From G963665005 sp963665005 (GTDB lineage: Bacteria; Bacillota; Clostridia; Christensenellales; SZUA-584): a stretch of DNA of 64,000 nt. Under the pieces are notes generated by a model. It was not told the DNA's origin. It searched no databases and was given only the letters and a program-made list of their open reading frames with translations. Both the position numbers and the translations under genes were made by a program. Location of the stretch: contig CAXXTQ010000001.1 of the NCBI GenBank assembly GCA_963665005.2, forward strand, positions 1,488,001 to 1,552,000, read 5' to 3'. Shown here one piece after another: positions 1 through 7,788 of the stretch; position 1 is the first letter of the stretch; each line of letters starts with the position of its first letter.

Positions 1-1
1 T

Positions 2-112
2 TACAGATTCTTCGAACGGATGGAGAGGATATGTGACCATGTCCTTCCGGGGCATGATATGTGCCTTGCTGACATACCAGTAATACCGCCAAATACGGTT
101 TCTGGCAAGTAA
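2..112 (+). CDS. C-terminal tail of a possible metallo-beta-lactamase-fold hydrolase (5' end outside window)
   Basis: An open frame runs from the window edge to a TAA at 110-112 and gives 36 residues. The segment containing HVLPGHD resembles the C-terminal metal-ligand region of metallo-beta-lactamase-fold hydrolases, where an LPGH(D/G) motif is common. Only this tail is visible, so the assignment rests on one short motif. It is co-directional with the serine hydrolase and symporter that follow and could belong to the same nutrient or lactone-handling group, but the 137 bp gap to the next gene suggests a separate transcript. Confidence 0.4.
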   Translation, partial: YRFFERMERICDHVLPGHDMCLADIPVIPPNTVSGK

Positions 113-249
113 GATTTTTTTCGCTCCTGATTCTAATAATATAGCTCTGGGCTGATAAATGTTATTAAGTCATAAGTAGATTAGAATAAAAAAAACCGGA
201 TTTGGTCGAGTATTTAGATTAATTAATATATTTCAAGGAGGGAATATAC

Positions 250-1407
250 ATGAAGAAGTTTGCGCCACTTAGTGCTTTGCTGAAGCATTTTGTGAAAATA
301 GGGCCCACGGGCTGCGCTTGCATGGTATCGAAAGGCGGAGATACGGTATTTGAAAAATACTGTGGCTATGCGGATAAGGAAGGGAAAAATCCCATAACAC
401 CAGAGACAATTTATCGGGTGTATTCCATGACCAAGGTCATTACGGTTACAGCAGCGCTTATGCTGTACGAGCGTGGCATGTATTTGCTGAGTGATCCACT
501 GAAAGAATATATGCCTGAATTTTCGAATATACAGGTCTGTTCATACGATGCCTCAGGCCAATTGACTATTCAGCCCGTAAAAAAATCGATAACGGTTCGG
601 GATATTTTTTGTATGACTTCCGGGCTGACATACGATGGCGAGGCATGTGAAACGGAGAAACAAACAAAAGAGTACTATAAAGCGCTGAGGAGCAATAACT
701 ATACCGCCAGAGAAGCAATGCAAGAGCTTACTCGTGTGCCTTTGGCGTTTGAACCGGGTACACACTGGAAATACGGCTTGAGTCACGACGTTTTGGGTGC
801 TTTTATTGAAGTACTGTCAGGTAAACGCTTAGGTCACTTTATGCAGGACGAAATATTCGGGCCTCTGGGTATGAAAGACTCATTCTTCCATATACCCAAA
901 GACAAAGAACATCGGCTTTGTGATATCTACACGCGCAACGCCGACGGAACCTACAGTGATTATCCGGGGTGTGGCCGCGAATTTAACGATGTTAGAGACC
1001 GCTACGATAACGGCGGTGGCGGTGTCATGTGTACATTGGAAGACTATATGGCTTTTGCAAACGCACTGGCTTGTGGCGGCGAAAAGAATGGCGGCCGGTT
1101 ACTGGGAAGAAAAACGATCGAGATGATGGCGACCAACCATCTTGGGCAGGAACAACTTCGAGATTTTCGCAATACGCCACAACGTGCAGGATATGGTTAT
1201 GGGCTCGGCGTACGCACCTTAATGGATAGGGCGTCAAGTGGTAGTAATTCGAGCATTGGCGAATTTGGTTGGGGAGGTCTCGCGGGTACATGGATGATGG
1301 TTGACCCCAAGGAAGAAGCCGCGGCCGTTTTCATGCAGCAGTTGTGGCCAAGTATGAGTGAATATATACAACCACGGCTGTGTGCTGCCATCAATGCGGC
1401 GCTATGA
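250..1407 (+). CDS. Serine beta-lactamase-like hydrolase (class C / esterase EstB family)
   Basis: 385 residues, the usual size for the beta-lactamase/D-Ala-D-Ala carboxypeptidase-like esterase family. The catalytic SxxK is visible as S59-M-T-K62 (VYSMTK), a candidate second catalytic tyrosine lies in WKYGLS near residue 175, and a glycine-rich GWGGLAGT stretch near residue 342 replaces the KTG triad of true beta-lactamases. Such proteins hydrolyse esters, small peptides or lactones as often as beta-lactams. No signal peptide is evident, so it is probably cytoplasmic. The start is preceded by AAGGAGG at good spacing. The symporter starts 33 bp downstream, suggesting co-transcription and a shared substrate taken up and then hydrolysed. 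This is a hydrolase with substrate unknown, not an antibiotic-resistance call. Confidence 0.8.
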   Translation: MKKFAPLSALLKHFVKIGPTGCACMVSKGGDTVFEKYCGYADKEGKNPITPETIYRVYSMTKVITVTAALMLYERGMYLLSDPLKEYMPEFSNIQVCSYDASGQLTIQPVKKSITVRDIFCMTSGLTYDGEACETEKQTKEYYKALRSNNYTAREAMQELTRVPLAFEPGTHWKYGLSHDVLGAFIEVLSGKRLGHFMQDEIFGPLGMKDSFFHIPKDKEHRLCDIYTRNADGTYSDYPGCGREFNDVRDRYDNGGGGVMCTLEDYMAFANALACGGEKNGGRLLGRKTIEMMATNHLGQEQLRDFRNTPQRAGYGYGLGVRTLMDRASSGSNSSIGEFGWGGLAGTWMMVDPKEEAAAVFMQQLWPSMSEYIQPRLCAAINAAL

Positions 1408-1440
1408 CTTAATTGTAGTAGTACGGAATAGGAGCACATC

Positions 1441-2841
1441 TTGAGTATCTATCATCTGATTGGTATTATCATTACTTTATCTGCCATTACGGCTGTCGGA
1501 ATATATTCGGGTAAAAAAGTAAAAAACGCCTCGGATTTTTCAACAGGCGGCAGAAAAGCTGGAGCAGCCATCGTAACGGGCACGATCATGGGGACTTTGG
1601 TAGGCGGCGCTTCAACTGTAGGTACGGCACAGCTTGCCTATACCTACGGTTTTTCCGCCTGGTGGTGGACACTGGGCGGCGGGATAGGCTGTCTTATTTT
1701 GGCACTTGGGTTTACGAAGCCGTTGCGAAGGACAGGCTGTAATACCATTCAAGGAATGATCTCTAAAGAATTCGGAACAAGGGCAGGCATTTATTCTTCT
1801 GTACTTGCGTCAATTGGGATGTTTATCAACATTATTGCACAGATGATTGCGGCAACAGCGCTGATTACAGCTATTTTTCCGTTAGGGATTATACCAAGTT
1901 CAATTATCGCCGGGACGCTGATGACTTTGTATGTCATATTTGGCGGTGTCTGGGGTACGGGGCTTGTTGGCGTCGTAAAGCTGATTCTTATCTATATTGC
2001 AGTCATTCTTGGAGGGATTATAGCTGTTACGGCAAGCGGCGGCTTTGCAGCGCTTTACAGCAACGAGGTCTTAGACCACGCGACTTATTTTAATCTCTTT
2101 GCACGCGGCCTTGGAAAAGATATCGGCAGCGGGCTTTCCCTTATCCTCGGTGTTCTTTCTACGCAGACATATGCTCAAGCTGTTCTTGCCGGAAAGAATG
2201 ACAGCGAAGCAAGAAAAGGTGCGCTGATCAGTGCTTTTGCGATTCCGCCGATTGGTATAGGCGGCATATTAATTGGACTATTTATGCGCACGAACTATCC
2301 GGATATCGTGGCAAAGCAGGCTTTCCCCTTATTTGTTCTGAACCATATGCCTGCGCTTATTGGTGGTATCGTCATGGCGACCCTGCTGATTACTGTTGTG
2401 GGTACGGGCGCAGGCCTTTCGCTTGGAATCTCAACTGTGATTGATAATGATATCATCAAAAAAATACCGCGTAGGAATATCACAGGAAAAGATGCTTGTC
2501 ATAATAAAGCGCTGTTAGTTAACCGGCTCATCATTATACTTGTCCTTGCTACAGCGGTGTTCTTAAGTTGTGGTAGTTTTGGAACGGTAATTTTGGACTT
2601 CTCATTTATGTCGATGGGATTAAGGGCGGCAGTTCTGTTTGTGCCTATGTGTGCGGTCTTATTTTTCCCAGGCAAGGTCAGGAACAGTTTTGCGTTTGTT
2701 GCCATTATAGCCGGGCCTCTATCGGTCATAGCTGGGAAAATTATTATTCCCGATTTCGATCCTCTTTTTATCGGTATGGCAGTTAGCTTTACGATTATAT
2801 TAATTGGCAGATTAATTGGCAAAAAGAAACCTCATGTATAG
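1441..2841 (+). CDS. Sodium:solute symporter (SSS family)
   Basis: 466 residues, nearly all hydrophobic, with about 12-13 predicted membrane helices and the N-terminal SSS-type layout (helix, GGRKAG turn, TMVGGASTVGTAQLAY-like glycine-rich segment). This family couples Na+ entry to uptake of sugars, amino acids, organic acids or nucleobases; the substrate cannot be read from sequence. The chosen start is TTG at 1441, placed 7 nt after AGGAG, since no better ATG precedes the first helix. It follows the serine hydrolase by 33 bp and probably shares its transcript. A hairpin followed by a T-run at 3071-3104 is the first good terminator downstream. Confidence 0.85.
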   Translation: MSIYHLIGIIITLSAITAVGIYSGKKVKNASDFSTGGRKAGAAIVTGTIMGTLVGGASTVGTAQLAYTYGFSAWWWTLGGGIGCLILALGFTKPLRRTGCNTIQGMISKEFGTRAGIYSSVLASIGMFINIIAQMIAATALITAIFPLGIIPSSIIAGTLMTLYVIFGGVWGTGLVGVVKLILIYIAVILGGIIAVTASGGFAALYSNEVLDHATYFNLFARGLGKDIGSGLSLILGVLSTQTYAQAVLAGKNDSEARKGALISAFAIPPIGIGGILIGLFMRTNYPDIVAKQAFPLFVLNHMPALIGGIVMATLLITVVGTGAGLSLGISTVIDNDIIKKIPRRNITGKDACHNKALLVNRLIIILVLATAVFLSCGSFGTVILDFSFMSMGLRAAVLFVPMCAVLFFPGKVRNSFAFVAIIAGPLSVIAGKIIIPDFDPLFIGMAVSFTIILIGRLIGKKKPHV

Positions 2842-3070
2842 AATGTTTCTTTATAAATATAAAGATTTGAGAGTAGGGTTAAAGCTACATTATGTACTAA
2901 TGATTAATAATTGATGAAGCCAGACAAGATCTTACATCGGATTGACCGGTGAAAACGTTGATATCTCTTAGCAAATTTAGTCATGAATATATTTTAATAA
3001 CAAGGTATAAGGCAGAATTAAAGTATATATAGGGCCCAGACATATCAAGTGCAGCAAGTAGGCATATAGA

Positions 3071-3104
3071 AAACGGGTGGTGATAAAAAGCCATCCGTTT
3101 TTTA
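3071..3104 (+). terminator. Intrinsic terminator after the symporter region
   Basis: AAACGGGTGG pairs with CCATCCGTTT (one G-T pair) around a 10-nt loop, followed by TTTT. It lies 230 bp after the symporter stop. The sequence between (2842-3070) is AT-rich and shows no gene I can support. Confidence 0.65.
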
Positions 3105-3318
3105 TTTCGACAAAATTCTACAAAAGAAGCAAATAAGAAAGAGGTGATAATCGGGTGCTGTGTATTGCAGAAGAGATGGATGCCGGGCTGATTTCAATAA
3201 GCACATTATTAATTCGGCATAACAACACCTGAAGATATATTTTGACATAATACAGGTGCTGTGTAAGTTGGGGCTAATATTTAATGAGGTTTCATATTAC
3301 TAATATCAAGCTATGCCT

Positions 3319-3414
3319 CTTGCCGCCCAACAGACACAAGGCAAAATCTATAAGAAGAGACAGGCGTCACAAAAAACGAAGATGTGATAGTCCTGTGGGC
3401 AGAGAACTGCTTGA
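3319..3414 (+). ncRNA. Unidentified structured leader RNA upstream of the first mobilisation module
   Basis: Three consecutive hairpins can be drawn: TTGCC/GGCAA (3320-3324 with 3340-3344), a two-tier stem ACAGG/CCTGT (3360-3364 with 3392-3396) enclosing TCAC/GTGA, and a short GCAG-AGAA-CTGC hairpin. They are followed directly by an intrinsic terminator (3429-3468). Stacked hairpins plus terminator ahead of a gene is the layout of a riboswitch or attenuator. It does not match the c-di-GMP, THF, ZTP, guanidine or SAM consensus motifs I could recall. It occupies the position taken in the second module by a GEMM-I riboswitch. Confidence 0.4.
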
Positions 3415-3428
3415 TACAGAAGCTTTTG

Positions 3429-3468
3429 CAGCCGAATTTACAAATCTATGTGAGTTCGGCTGTTTTTA
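3429..3468 (+). terminator. Intrinsic terminator of the structured leader
   Basis: CAGCCGAA (3429-3436) pairs perfectly with TTCGGCTG (3455-3462), followed by TTTTTATTT. It separates the structured leader from the mobilisation module and may be the output of a transcriptional switch. Confidence 0.7.
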
Positions 3469-3549
3469 TTTGCACATATATTTTTCACACCATCTGCCTC
3501 CATTTTTTCATCTGACAGGCGGTATTAATTGCCGTTCGCCTCCTTGTCT

Positions 3550-3579
3550 TTTCTGAATTCTCCAAATCATTCAGAAAGG
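3550..3579 (+). promoter_or_regulatory. Hairpin overlapping the ribosome binding site of the sigma-like gene
   Basis: TTTCTGAAT (3550-3558) pairs with ATTCAGAAA (3569-3577), and the 3' arm runs into the AGAAAGGA Shine-Dalgarno of the gene starting at 3589. The same arrangement is found at 34500-34529 and, with different stem bases, at 63822-63862. Confidence 0.55.
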
Positions 3580-3588
3580 ACAGAAGCC

Positions 3589-3929
3589 ATGCAAATATGT
3601 ATCAAAATCAATGGGCAAGCCGTGTCTGTAGACGTTTCCATCGAAGTGTACGAATACATTGATCGCGCGAATCACAAAGATGAGAATTTGGATCATAGAA
3701 AGCGTCGTCATTGGGACAAGCGTAAGTATGACGAAGCTATCATTTTTCACGAATGCAGTCGGGGCTTGTATGAAACACCGGAGCAATGGCTTTGCCGCAA
3801 AGAAACCTTGCAGGAAATTATAACGGCGCTGGAGAGCTGTACAGGACAGTATTGAAGCGGTACGAAAAAAATGCAAAGAATTTTTTGAATAGCGACCCTA
3901 CGAAACACGATTTTCGGGCTATACAGTGA
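3589..3929 (+). pseudogene. Truncated sigma-70-like helix-turn-helix protein of the mobilisation module
   Basis: The first 80 or so residues match the intact 144-residue protein encoded at 34540-34974 (shared VSVDVS, EVYEYID and TPEQWL segments). The reading frame then stops at 3855. Against the intact copy, about 94 bp are missing between two CAG-containing repeats, which removes the C-terminal helix-turn-helix and shifts the frame. The orphaned 3' part (GAAGCGGTACG onward) is still recognisable to the matching TGA at 3927-3929. The protein should be unable to bind DNA or core polymerase. The start is set by AAAGGA and by identity with the intact copy. Confidence 0.75.
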
Positions 3930-4014
3930 GGGGCTTTTTGCCCTATCACATCGGCGAGAGGGACAGGCAGTTTTCAAGCTGCACTGTCACTCTTGCTATC
4001 TGGAGGTTTAGCCC

Positions 4015-4449
4015 ATGCAAATCATTAACCTGCGCAAACAGTATCCCGGTTGCTACAGCCATGACATGTTTGTGGAAGTCTCCGACGACGTGGCCGAGGC
4101 CATACTGCTGGCAACCCGTCAGGAGAACAATTATCGTCAGCGCACATTCCGGCACAAGGCGTACTACTCCCTTGACCGGGGCGATGGTATTGAAAACGCG
4201 GCGCTTCATTTTACACCGTCGCCGGAAGAAATCTTTCTCCGGCAGGTATCTCTGGAACAGCTTCAGGAAGCCATTGACCATCTGCCGCCCATACAGATGC
4301 GTCGCGTTTATGCGCATTACATTCTTGGCATGAAGAAGGTGGACATCGCCCGTGCCGAAGGGGTGTGCAGCAGCGGCGTGTGCTCAACGATCAAGGCGGG
4401 TTTGAGAAATCTCAAACGCTATTTTGAGAAGAAACAATGGACGAAATAA
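4015..4449 (+). CDS. Sigma-70 region-4-like regulator of the mobilisation module
   Basis: 144 residues. The C-terminal half (PPIQMRRVYAHYILGMKKVDIARAEGV...) has the shape of a sigma region 4 helix-turn-helix: a helix, an iLGMKKxDIA turn helix, then a recognition helix ending in a basic tail (LKRYFEKK). It is almost identical to the protein at 35061-35492. It is preceded by TGGAGG at 8-nt spacing. In Tn4451-like and ICE-borne modules such small sigma-like proteins sit ahead of the relaxase and probably control module transcription; that role is inferred. The next gene begins 13 bp downstream. Confidence 0.75.
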   Translation: MQIINLRKQYPGCYSHDMFVEVSDDVAEAILLATRQENNYRQRTFRHKAYYSLDRGDGIENAALHFTPSPEEIFLRQVSLEQLQEAIDHLPPIQMRRVYAHYILGMKKVDIARAEGVCSSGVCSTIKAGLRNLKRYFEKKQWTK

Positions 4450-4462
4450 CAGGAGGAGAAGA

Positions 4463-4699
4463 ATGGAAAAGTATACAGATGAAATACAGTCGGTTCAGGA
4501 AAGAATCCGGCAGCTTAAAAATCGCCAGAAGATACTACTGAAAAAGAAATCTGACGCCGAGCGCAAAGCACGGACGCGCCGCCTTATTGAGCGCGGAGCG
4601 ATTCTGGAGAGTATTTTCCCCGAAATCGTCTCCATGACGAATGAGAAGGTCAAGGCATTTTTGGAGAAAATGCGGCGCTCTGACGCGGGAACGAAGTAG
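4463..4699 (+). CDS. Small coiled-coil protein, DUF3847-like
   Basis: 78 residues, strongly charged and helical. Residues 5-50 look like a coiled coil (heptads of I, L and K/R/E), followed by ARTRRLIERGAILES, a conserved basic motif of the DUF3847 family often found beside MobA/MobL relaxases. The ATG at 4463 follows AGGAGG at 7 nt and is preferred over the in-frame ATG 39 bp upstream. The copy at 35505-35741 is nearly identical. A role as an auxiliary DNA-binding or relaxosome protein is likely but inferred. Confidence 0.75.
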   Translation: MEKYTDEIQSVQERIRQLKNRQKILLKKKSDAERKARTRRLIERGAILESIFPEIVSMTNEKVKAFLEKMRRSDAGTK

Positions 4700-4715
4700 C
4701 TGCCGGTTTCCAAGG

Positions 4716-5490
4716 GCGCATTATCCGAGATAATTATTTATCCGAGATGTTTTAGTAAAATGCTGACATATTGCCATCTTCAAAAGATAGTTCTCGGATA
4801 ATGAAATCCGTCTTACGCATATGTTGGAAGTGAGCGTTCCGTTGATAGCAATCAAAAACTTTTTCGGTCACGCCTCTGTTCATACCACTGAGCGTTATAC
4901 AGAACTGGTGCAGAAAACTGTAAACAATTACATCAAAGGGTGGAACAGCAAATGAATCCCGGCAACTACCGCTATTCCCGAACGACTTACGGGGAATGCT
5001 TTGCTGGAGTTCCTAACTTAATTCCATACAGAACAATTCCATTTCGTTATCTGAGAAGTCCGCCGTAAAACACGCTTCCGCTCTCACTCAGGCGAATTTT
5101 TCTCGGATAATGTAACTTCTCGGATAATGCGCCCTATCCCGGATAGGGCGCACTATGGGAGATCCCGGATAGGGCGCAATATCTAAGATATAACAATATC
5201 TGAGGGAACCCCGAAACACTATGCCGTTAGCGGTTTTGCGAAAGCACTTCTCAGATATTGTTTTCCAAAATACTGAGCAATTTCATGTATCAATATCCGA
5301 GAAGTACAGAAAATCGACTCTCAATATTGTCGTTTATCCTTTTCGAGGCTCAATTTCCTCAACAAAAATCAGTTTTCAATATCCGAGATGTTTTGCGGCG
5401 AAGCCCCGTTTTTACAGGCTCCGCCGCTTTTTTCTCGGATATTGTATCTACTCAGATATTGCGCCTAATTCGAGATCTCCGATTAGGCGC
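4716..5490. repeat. Array of TTCTCGGATA(A/T)TG repeats and GCGCC-ended palindromes
   Basis: This 770 bp stretch is absent from the otherwise parallel second module (compare 35742-35770) and is bounded on both sides by GGCGCA. It holds at least ten copies, in both orientations, of a motif near TTCTCGGATAATG or its complement CATTATCCGAGAA (around 4723, 4741, 4791, 5098, 5117, 5249, 5291, 5379, 5431 and 5452). It also holds larger palindromes built from GCGCCCTATCC/GGATAGGGCGC near 5128-5176 and GCGCCTAAT/ATTAGGCGC at 5461-5490. It resembles integrase/excisionase arm sites or iterons. Confidence 0.65.
4806..4955 (+). pseudogene. C-terminal relic of a tyrosine recombinase/integrase
   Basis: About 50 codons in one frame end in TGA at 4953-4955. 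They contain IAIKNFFGHASVHTTERYTE, matching the last active-site block of tyrosine recombinases: the GH(A/S)SV..T histidine and the following RYT, where Y is the position of the nucleophile region. The upstream catalytic Arg and HxxR blocks are missing. The relic lies inside the palindromic repeat array and probably marks a former tyrosine-recombinase element that inserted into the mobilisation module and then decayed. Confidence 0.65.
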
Positions 5491-5660
5491 ACTTATGCAC
5501 CCTTACGGGTGCGTGCGCTCTGCGAGGCTTGCGCTCTGGCAAGCGCGATGGGGAGCTACAATCCCCAAACCCCTTGTGTACCTCACAGCCGGGCGCATCC
5601 TCTGCGGAGAATACGTCCGGCCATGAGGTCTTGTATCGCCCGCCGCTACGAATGGAGGTG
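5488..5660 (+). other. Candidate origin of transfer upstream of the relaxase gene
   Basis: A GC-rich noncoding block just upstream of the relaxase, conserved in the second module (35752-35932). It holds ordered hairpins: GCACCC-ttac-GGGTGC at 5497-5512, then GCGCT/AGCGC and GGGG/CCCC stems. Conserved stem-loops immediately 5' of a MobA/MobL gene are where oriT normally lies. No nic site could be assigned. Confidence 0.45.
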
Positions 5661-5664
5661 AAAC

Positions 5665-7095
5665 ATGGCGATCTATCATTGCAGCGTCAAAATCATAAAG
5701 CGCAGCCAAGGCCGGAGCGCCGTGGCTGCCGCCGCCTACCGAAGCGGCGAAAACCTCATAAACGAGTGGGACGGTATGACCCATGATTACACCCGCAAAG
5801 GCGGCGTTGTTCATACGGAAATTTTGTTGCCCATATATGCGCTTCCGGCGTTTCAAGACCGCTCCGTTCTTTGGAACAGCGTGGAGGAAATTGAGAAGAG
5901 CCGAAATGCCCAGCTCGCCCGCGAAATTGAAATCGCCCTGCCTGTGGAACTGAGCCGGAAGGAACAAATCCGTCTTGTCCGTGACTATGCCCAGAATACT
6001 TTCGTGTCCATGGGGATGTGCGCGGATATTGCCGTTCACGATAAAGGCGACGGCAATCCACACGCTCATATTCTGCTGACCATGCGCCCATTTAAAGAGG
6101 ACGGTTCATGGGACGCAAAGTGTCGGAAAGAATACGATCTCGATAAACACGGGCAACGCATCAGGCTAAAAAACGGCGCGTTTAAAAGTCATCGGATGGA
6201 TACCACCGATTGGAATGAGCTGACCAAGGCCGAAGCATGGCGCGAGGCATGGGCTGAGTATACCAACCACACGTTCGAGCTAAAAGGACTATCTGAACGC
6301 ATTGACCATCGTAGCTATGAACGTCAGGGCGTGGAAAAGATACCGACTGTCCATATGGGCGTCGCGGCCACACAGATGGAGCGCCGGGGTATCCGCACAG
6401 AGAAGGGCGGCGTCAACCGGGAGATTGCCGCTCAGAACAAACTGCTGAAAGAAATTAAAGCGCGGCTGACCCGCCTCTACAACTGGTCAAAGGAACAGGC
6501 AGAACAGCCGGGGAAAAAGAGCAGCGTGTTGGAACAACTCCGGCAGGTACGTAATATGATACAAGCCACCACTTACGGCAAACCCAGAGTACGCAATGAT
6601 GACGTGGCCTTGTTCAACCTTCTGCAAGAGAAAAAAATATCGTCTATACCGATACTACACGAAAAAATCTCTGATATGAATCGCGAGTATTACGCGCTGC
6701 GGGGAAAGATTGCGAGCACCGAACGCGAGCTTGCCCAGCTTAACGAGCGGCTTTCAATGTGGGAGCAGTATTCACAGAACGAAGACGTATATCAGCAGCT
6801 TACAATCTTGAAACCGAGTGCGCGGGATTCCTTCTCAGAAAAGCACCGTGTCGAGCTGATCCTGTTTGATTCCGCCGCCAGCTATTTTGATGAACTGAAA
6901 GCCTCCGGCGAAGCTATCTCCCCGAAACAGTGGCGGGCAGAGGTGGAGCGCTTGACGGCTCATAAGGATTCTCTTTTCCAGCAGATAAAAGATATGCGTG
7001 GTGACATTGCACTCTTGGAGAAATTCCGCAAGTCCACCGAGGGCATTCCCGGCGGCAGAAAACCAATAACGAAGGAGCATGAATATGAACGTTAA
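5665..7095 (+). CDS. MobA/MobL-family relaxase (MOBQ type)
   Basis: 476 residues. The N-terminus (MAIYHCSVKIIKRSQGRSAVAAAAYRSG) is the classic MobA/MobL start, with the nicking tyrosine expected in AAYRSG and the metal-binding histidines in NPHAHILLTMR around residue 135. This domain cuts oriT and stays covalently bound to the transferred strand. Residues from about 280 on are helical and coiled-coil-like (EKISDMNREYYALRGKIAS...), probably for relaxosome assembly. It starts after AATGGAGG. It is very similar along its length to the 477-residue relaxase at 35933-37366. It has no recombinase partner in this module, so mobilisation would need help in trans and a functional coupling protein, while the local VirD4 gene is truncated. 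Confidence 0.88.
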   Translation: MAIYHCSVKIIKRSQGRSAVAAAAYRSGENLINEWDGMTHDYTRKGGVVHTEILLPIYALPAFQDRSVLWNSVEEIEKSRNAQLAREIEIALPVELSRKEQIRLVRDYAQNTFVSMGMCADIAVHDKGDGNPHAHILLTMRPFKEDGSWDAKCRKEYDLDKHGQRIRLKNGAFKSHRMDTTDWNELTKAEAWREAWAEYTNHTFELKGLSERIDHRSYERQGVEKIPTVHMGVAATQMERRGIRTEKGGVNREIAAQNKLLKEIKARLTRLYNWSKEQAEQPGKKSSVLEQLRQVRNMIQATTYGKPRVRNDDVALFNLLQEKKISSIPILHEKISDMNREYYALRGKIASTERELAQLNERLSMWEQYSQNEDVYQQLTILKPSARDSFSEKHRVELILFDSAASYFDELKASGEAISPKQWRAEVERLTAHKDSLFQQIKDMRGDIALLEKFRKSTEGIPGGRKPITKEHEYER

Positions 7096-7188
7096 AATAT
7101 ACCTCAAAATGATACCGGAAGTAGACATCCGCATATCCATCTATCCTATCCCTATCCATCCATCTCCCGTCCAGAAAAGGAGCTTACA

Positions 7189-7293
7189 GCGGCGAAATGT
7201 CCCCAAAATGATACCGAAAAGCGACAGAAAATCCGTGATACCGTTAAATGCCTACGTTACGGCTCATCGAGGTGCTTAGTATGCCGAGAATGA
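7189..7293 (+). pseudogene. Start-less copy of the 34-residue module microprotein
   Basis: Translated from 7189, this frame matches the 34-residue protein at 37461-37565 (shared NDTEKRQKIRD and a C-terminal CLxCR). The ATG present in the other copy is GCG here, although the AAAAGGAG ribosome binding site is retained. The C-terminus overlaps the start of the next gene as in the intact copy. Confidence 0.55.
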
Positions 7294-7454
7294 GCAAAAA
7301 GCGGAAGCTTGAATGGGCATTTTTCCTCAACCACCGGAACCGCATCACCTACAACGAGTTGTGCCGGAAATGCGTTCATAGCTGTAAGCAGAGCTTTCGA
7401 GCCGAGGTTATGGCATGTCCACGCTATCAGTCCAAGCGCGCCAAGGAGGATTAA
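7281..7454 (+). CDS. Small cysteine-rich module protein (putative zinc-binding)
   Basis: 57 residues: MPRMSKKRKLEW, then CRKCVHSCKQSF and ACPRY. The C-x2-C-x3-C-x11-C arrangement suggests a small zinc-binding fold. The start follows GAGGTG by 7 nt. A nearly identical 61-residue protein is encoded at 37553-37738, also between relaxase and recombinase genes, so it is a conserved component of this module family. Function unknown. Confidence 0.65.
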   Translation: MPRMSKKRKLEWAFFLNHRNRITYNELCRKCVHSCKQSFRAEVMACPRYQSKRAKED

Positions 7455-7473
7455 CGACTTTGAGAGGAGAGCT

Positions 7474-7662
7474 ATGAGCAATGAAAAAGCCATTCAAAAT
7501 ATAGAGGTGAACACTCCCTCTATGATTGAGAATGCACCTATGTTGGTGAAGAAAATTGGTAAAACCACCTATCGGGTGAAGATCCATTTCAGCACTACCA
7601 GCCGTGAGACCATGAGCGACAAGATTAAGCGTATGCTCCGCAATGAGGTGCAGCAGATGTAG
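7474..7662 (+). CDS. tnpW: TnpW-like transposon-encoded protein
   Basis: 62 residues. The second half (APMLVKKIGKTTYRVKIHFSTTSRETMSDKIKRMLRNE) fits the TnpW family, small proteins encoded just ahead of the large serine recombinase in Tn4451-type and related integrative elements. It is preceded by AGAGGAG at 5 nt. Here no recombinase follows; a terminator-like hairpin and the convergent ABC transporter operon follow instead. The recombinase has therefore probably been deleted from this module. The exact role of TnpW is not known. Confidence 0.7.
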   Translation: MSNEKAIQNIEVNTPSMIENAPMLVKKIGKTTYRVKIHFSTTSRETMSDKIKRMLRNEVQQM

Positions 7663-7677
7663 GACGCAACATCGACA

Positions 7678-7711
7678 GGCCGGGAATCTCAAAACTGATT
7701 TCCGGCCGTTT
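7678..7711. terminator. Hairpin between convergent TnpW and ECF ATPase genes
   Basis: GGCCGGGAATC (7678-7688) pairs with GATTTCCGGCC (7697-7707), followed by GTTTCG. The T-run is weak, but its position between two convergent transcripts supports a terminator role. Confidence 0.5.
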
Positions 7712-7788
7712 CGTTCGCCCCAATTTCTGTAGTCAATAAAGATGCTATGCTTGCAGCTATTGTTGATCCAAAGAGGCTCTTCCTTCAC

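Noticed and set aside
250..1407. Antibiotic-resistance beta-lactamase
   Set aside because: No signal peptide and no KTG triad, and paired with a symporter. Better called a beta-lactamase-fold esterase or peptidase.
3113..3240. Short frames between the symporter terminator and the structured leader (for example about 25 codons near 3155)
   Set aside because: No recognisable product, no family features and decayed surroundings. Probably noncoding.
4716..5490. Possible CRISPR array from the many short repeats
   Set aside because: Repeats are 10-14 bp, occur in both orientations, have irregular spacing and no cas genes nearby.
5503..6069. A 188-codon minus-strand frame opposite the relaxase start
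   Set aside because: GC-rich relaxase sequence leaves open antisense frames. The plus-strand relaxase motifs are clear and the antisense product has no recognisable feature.
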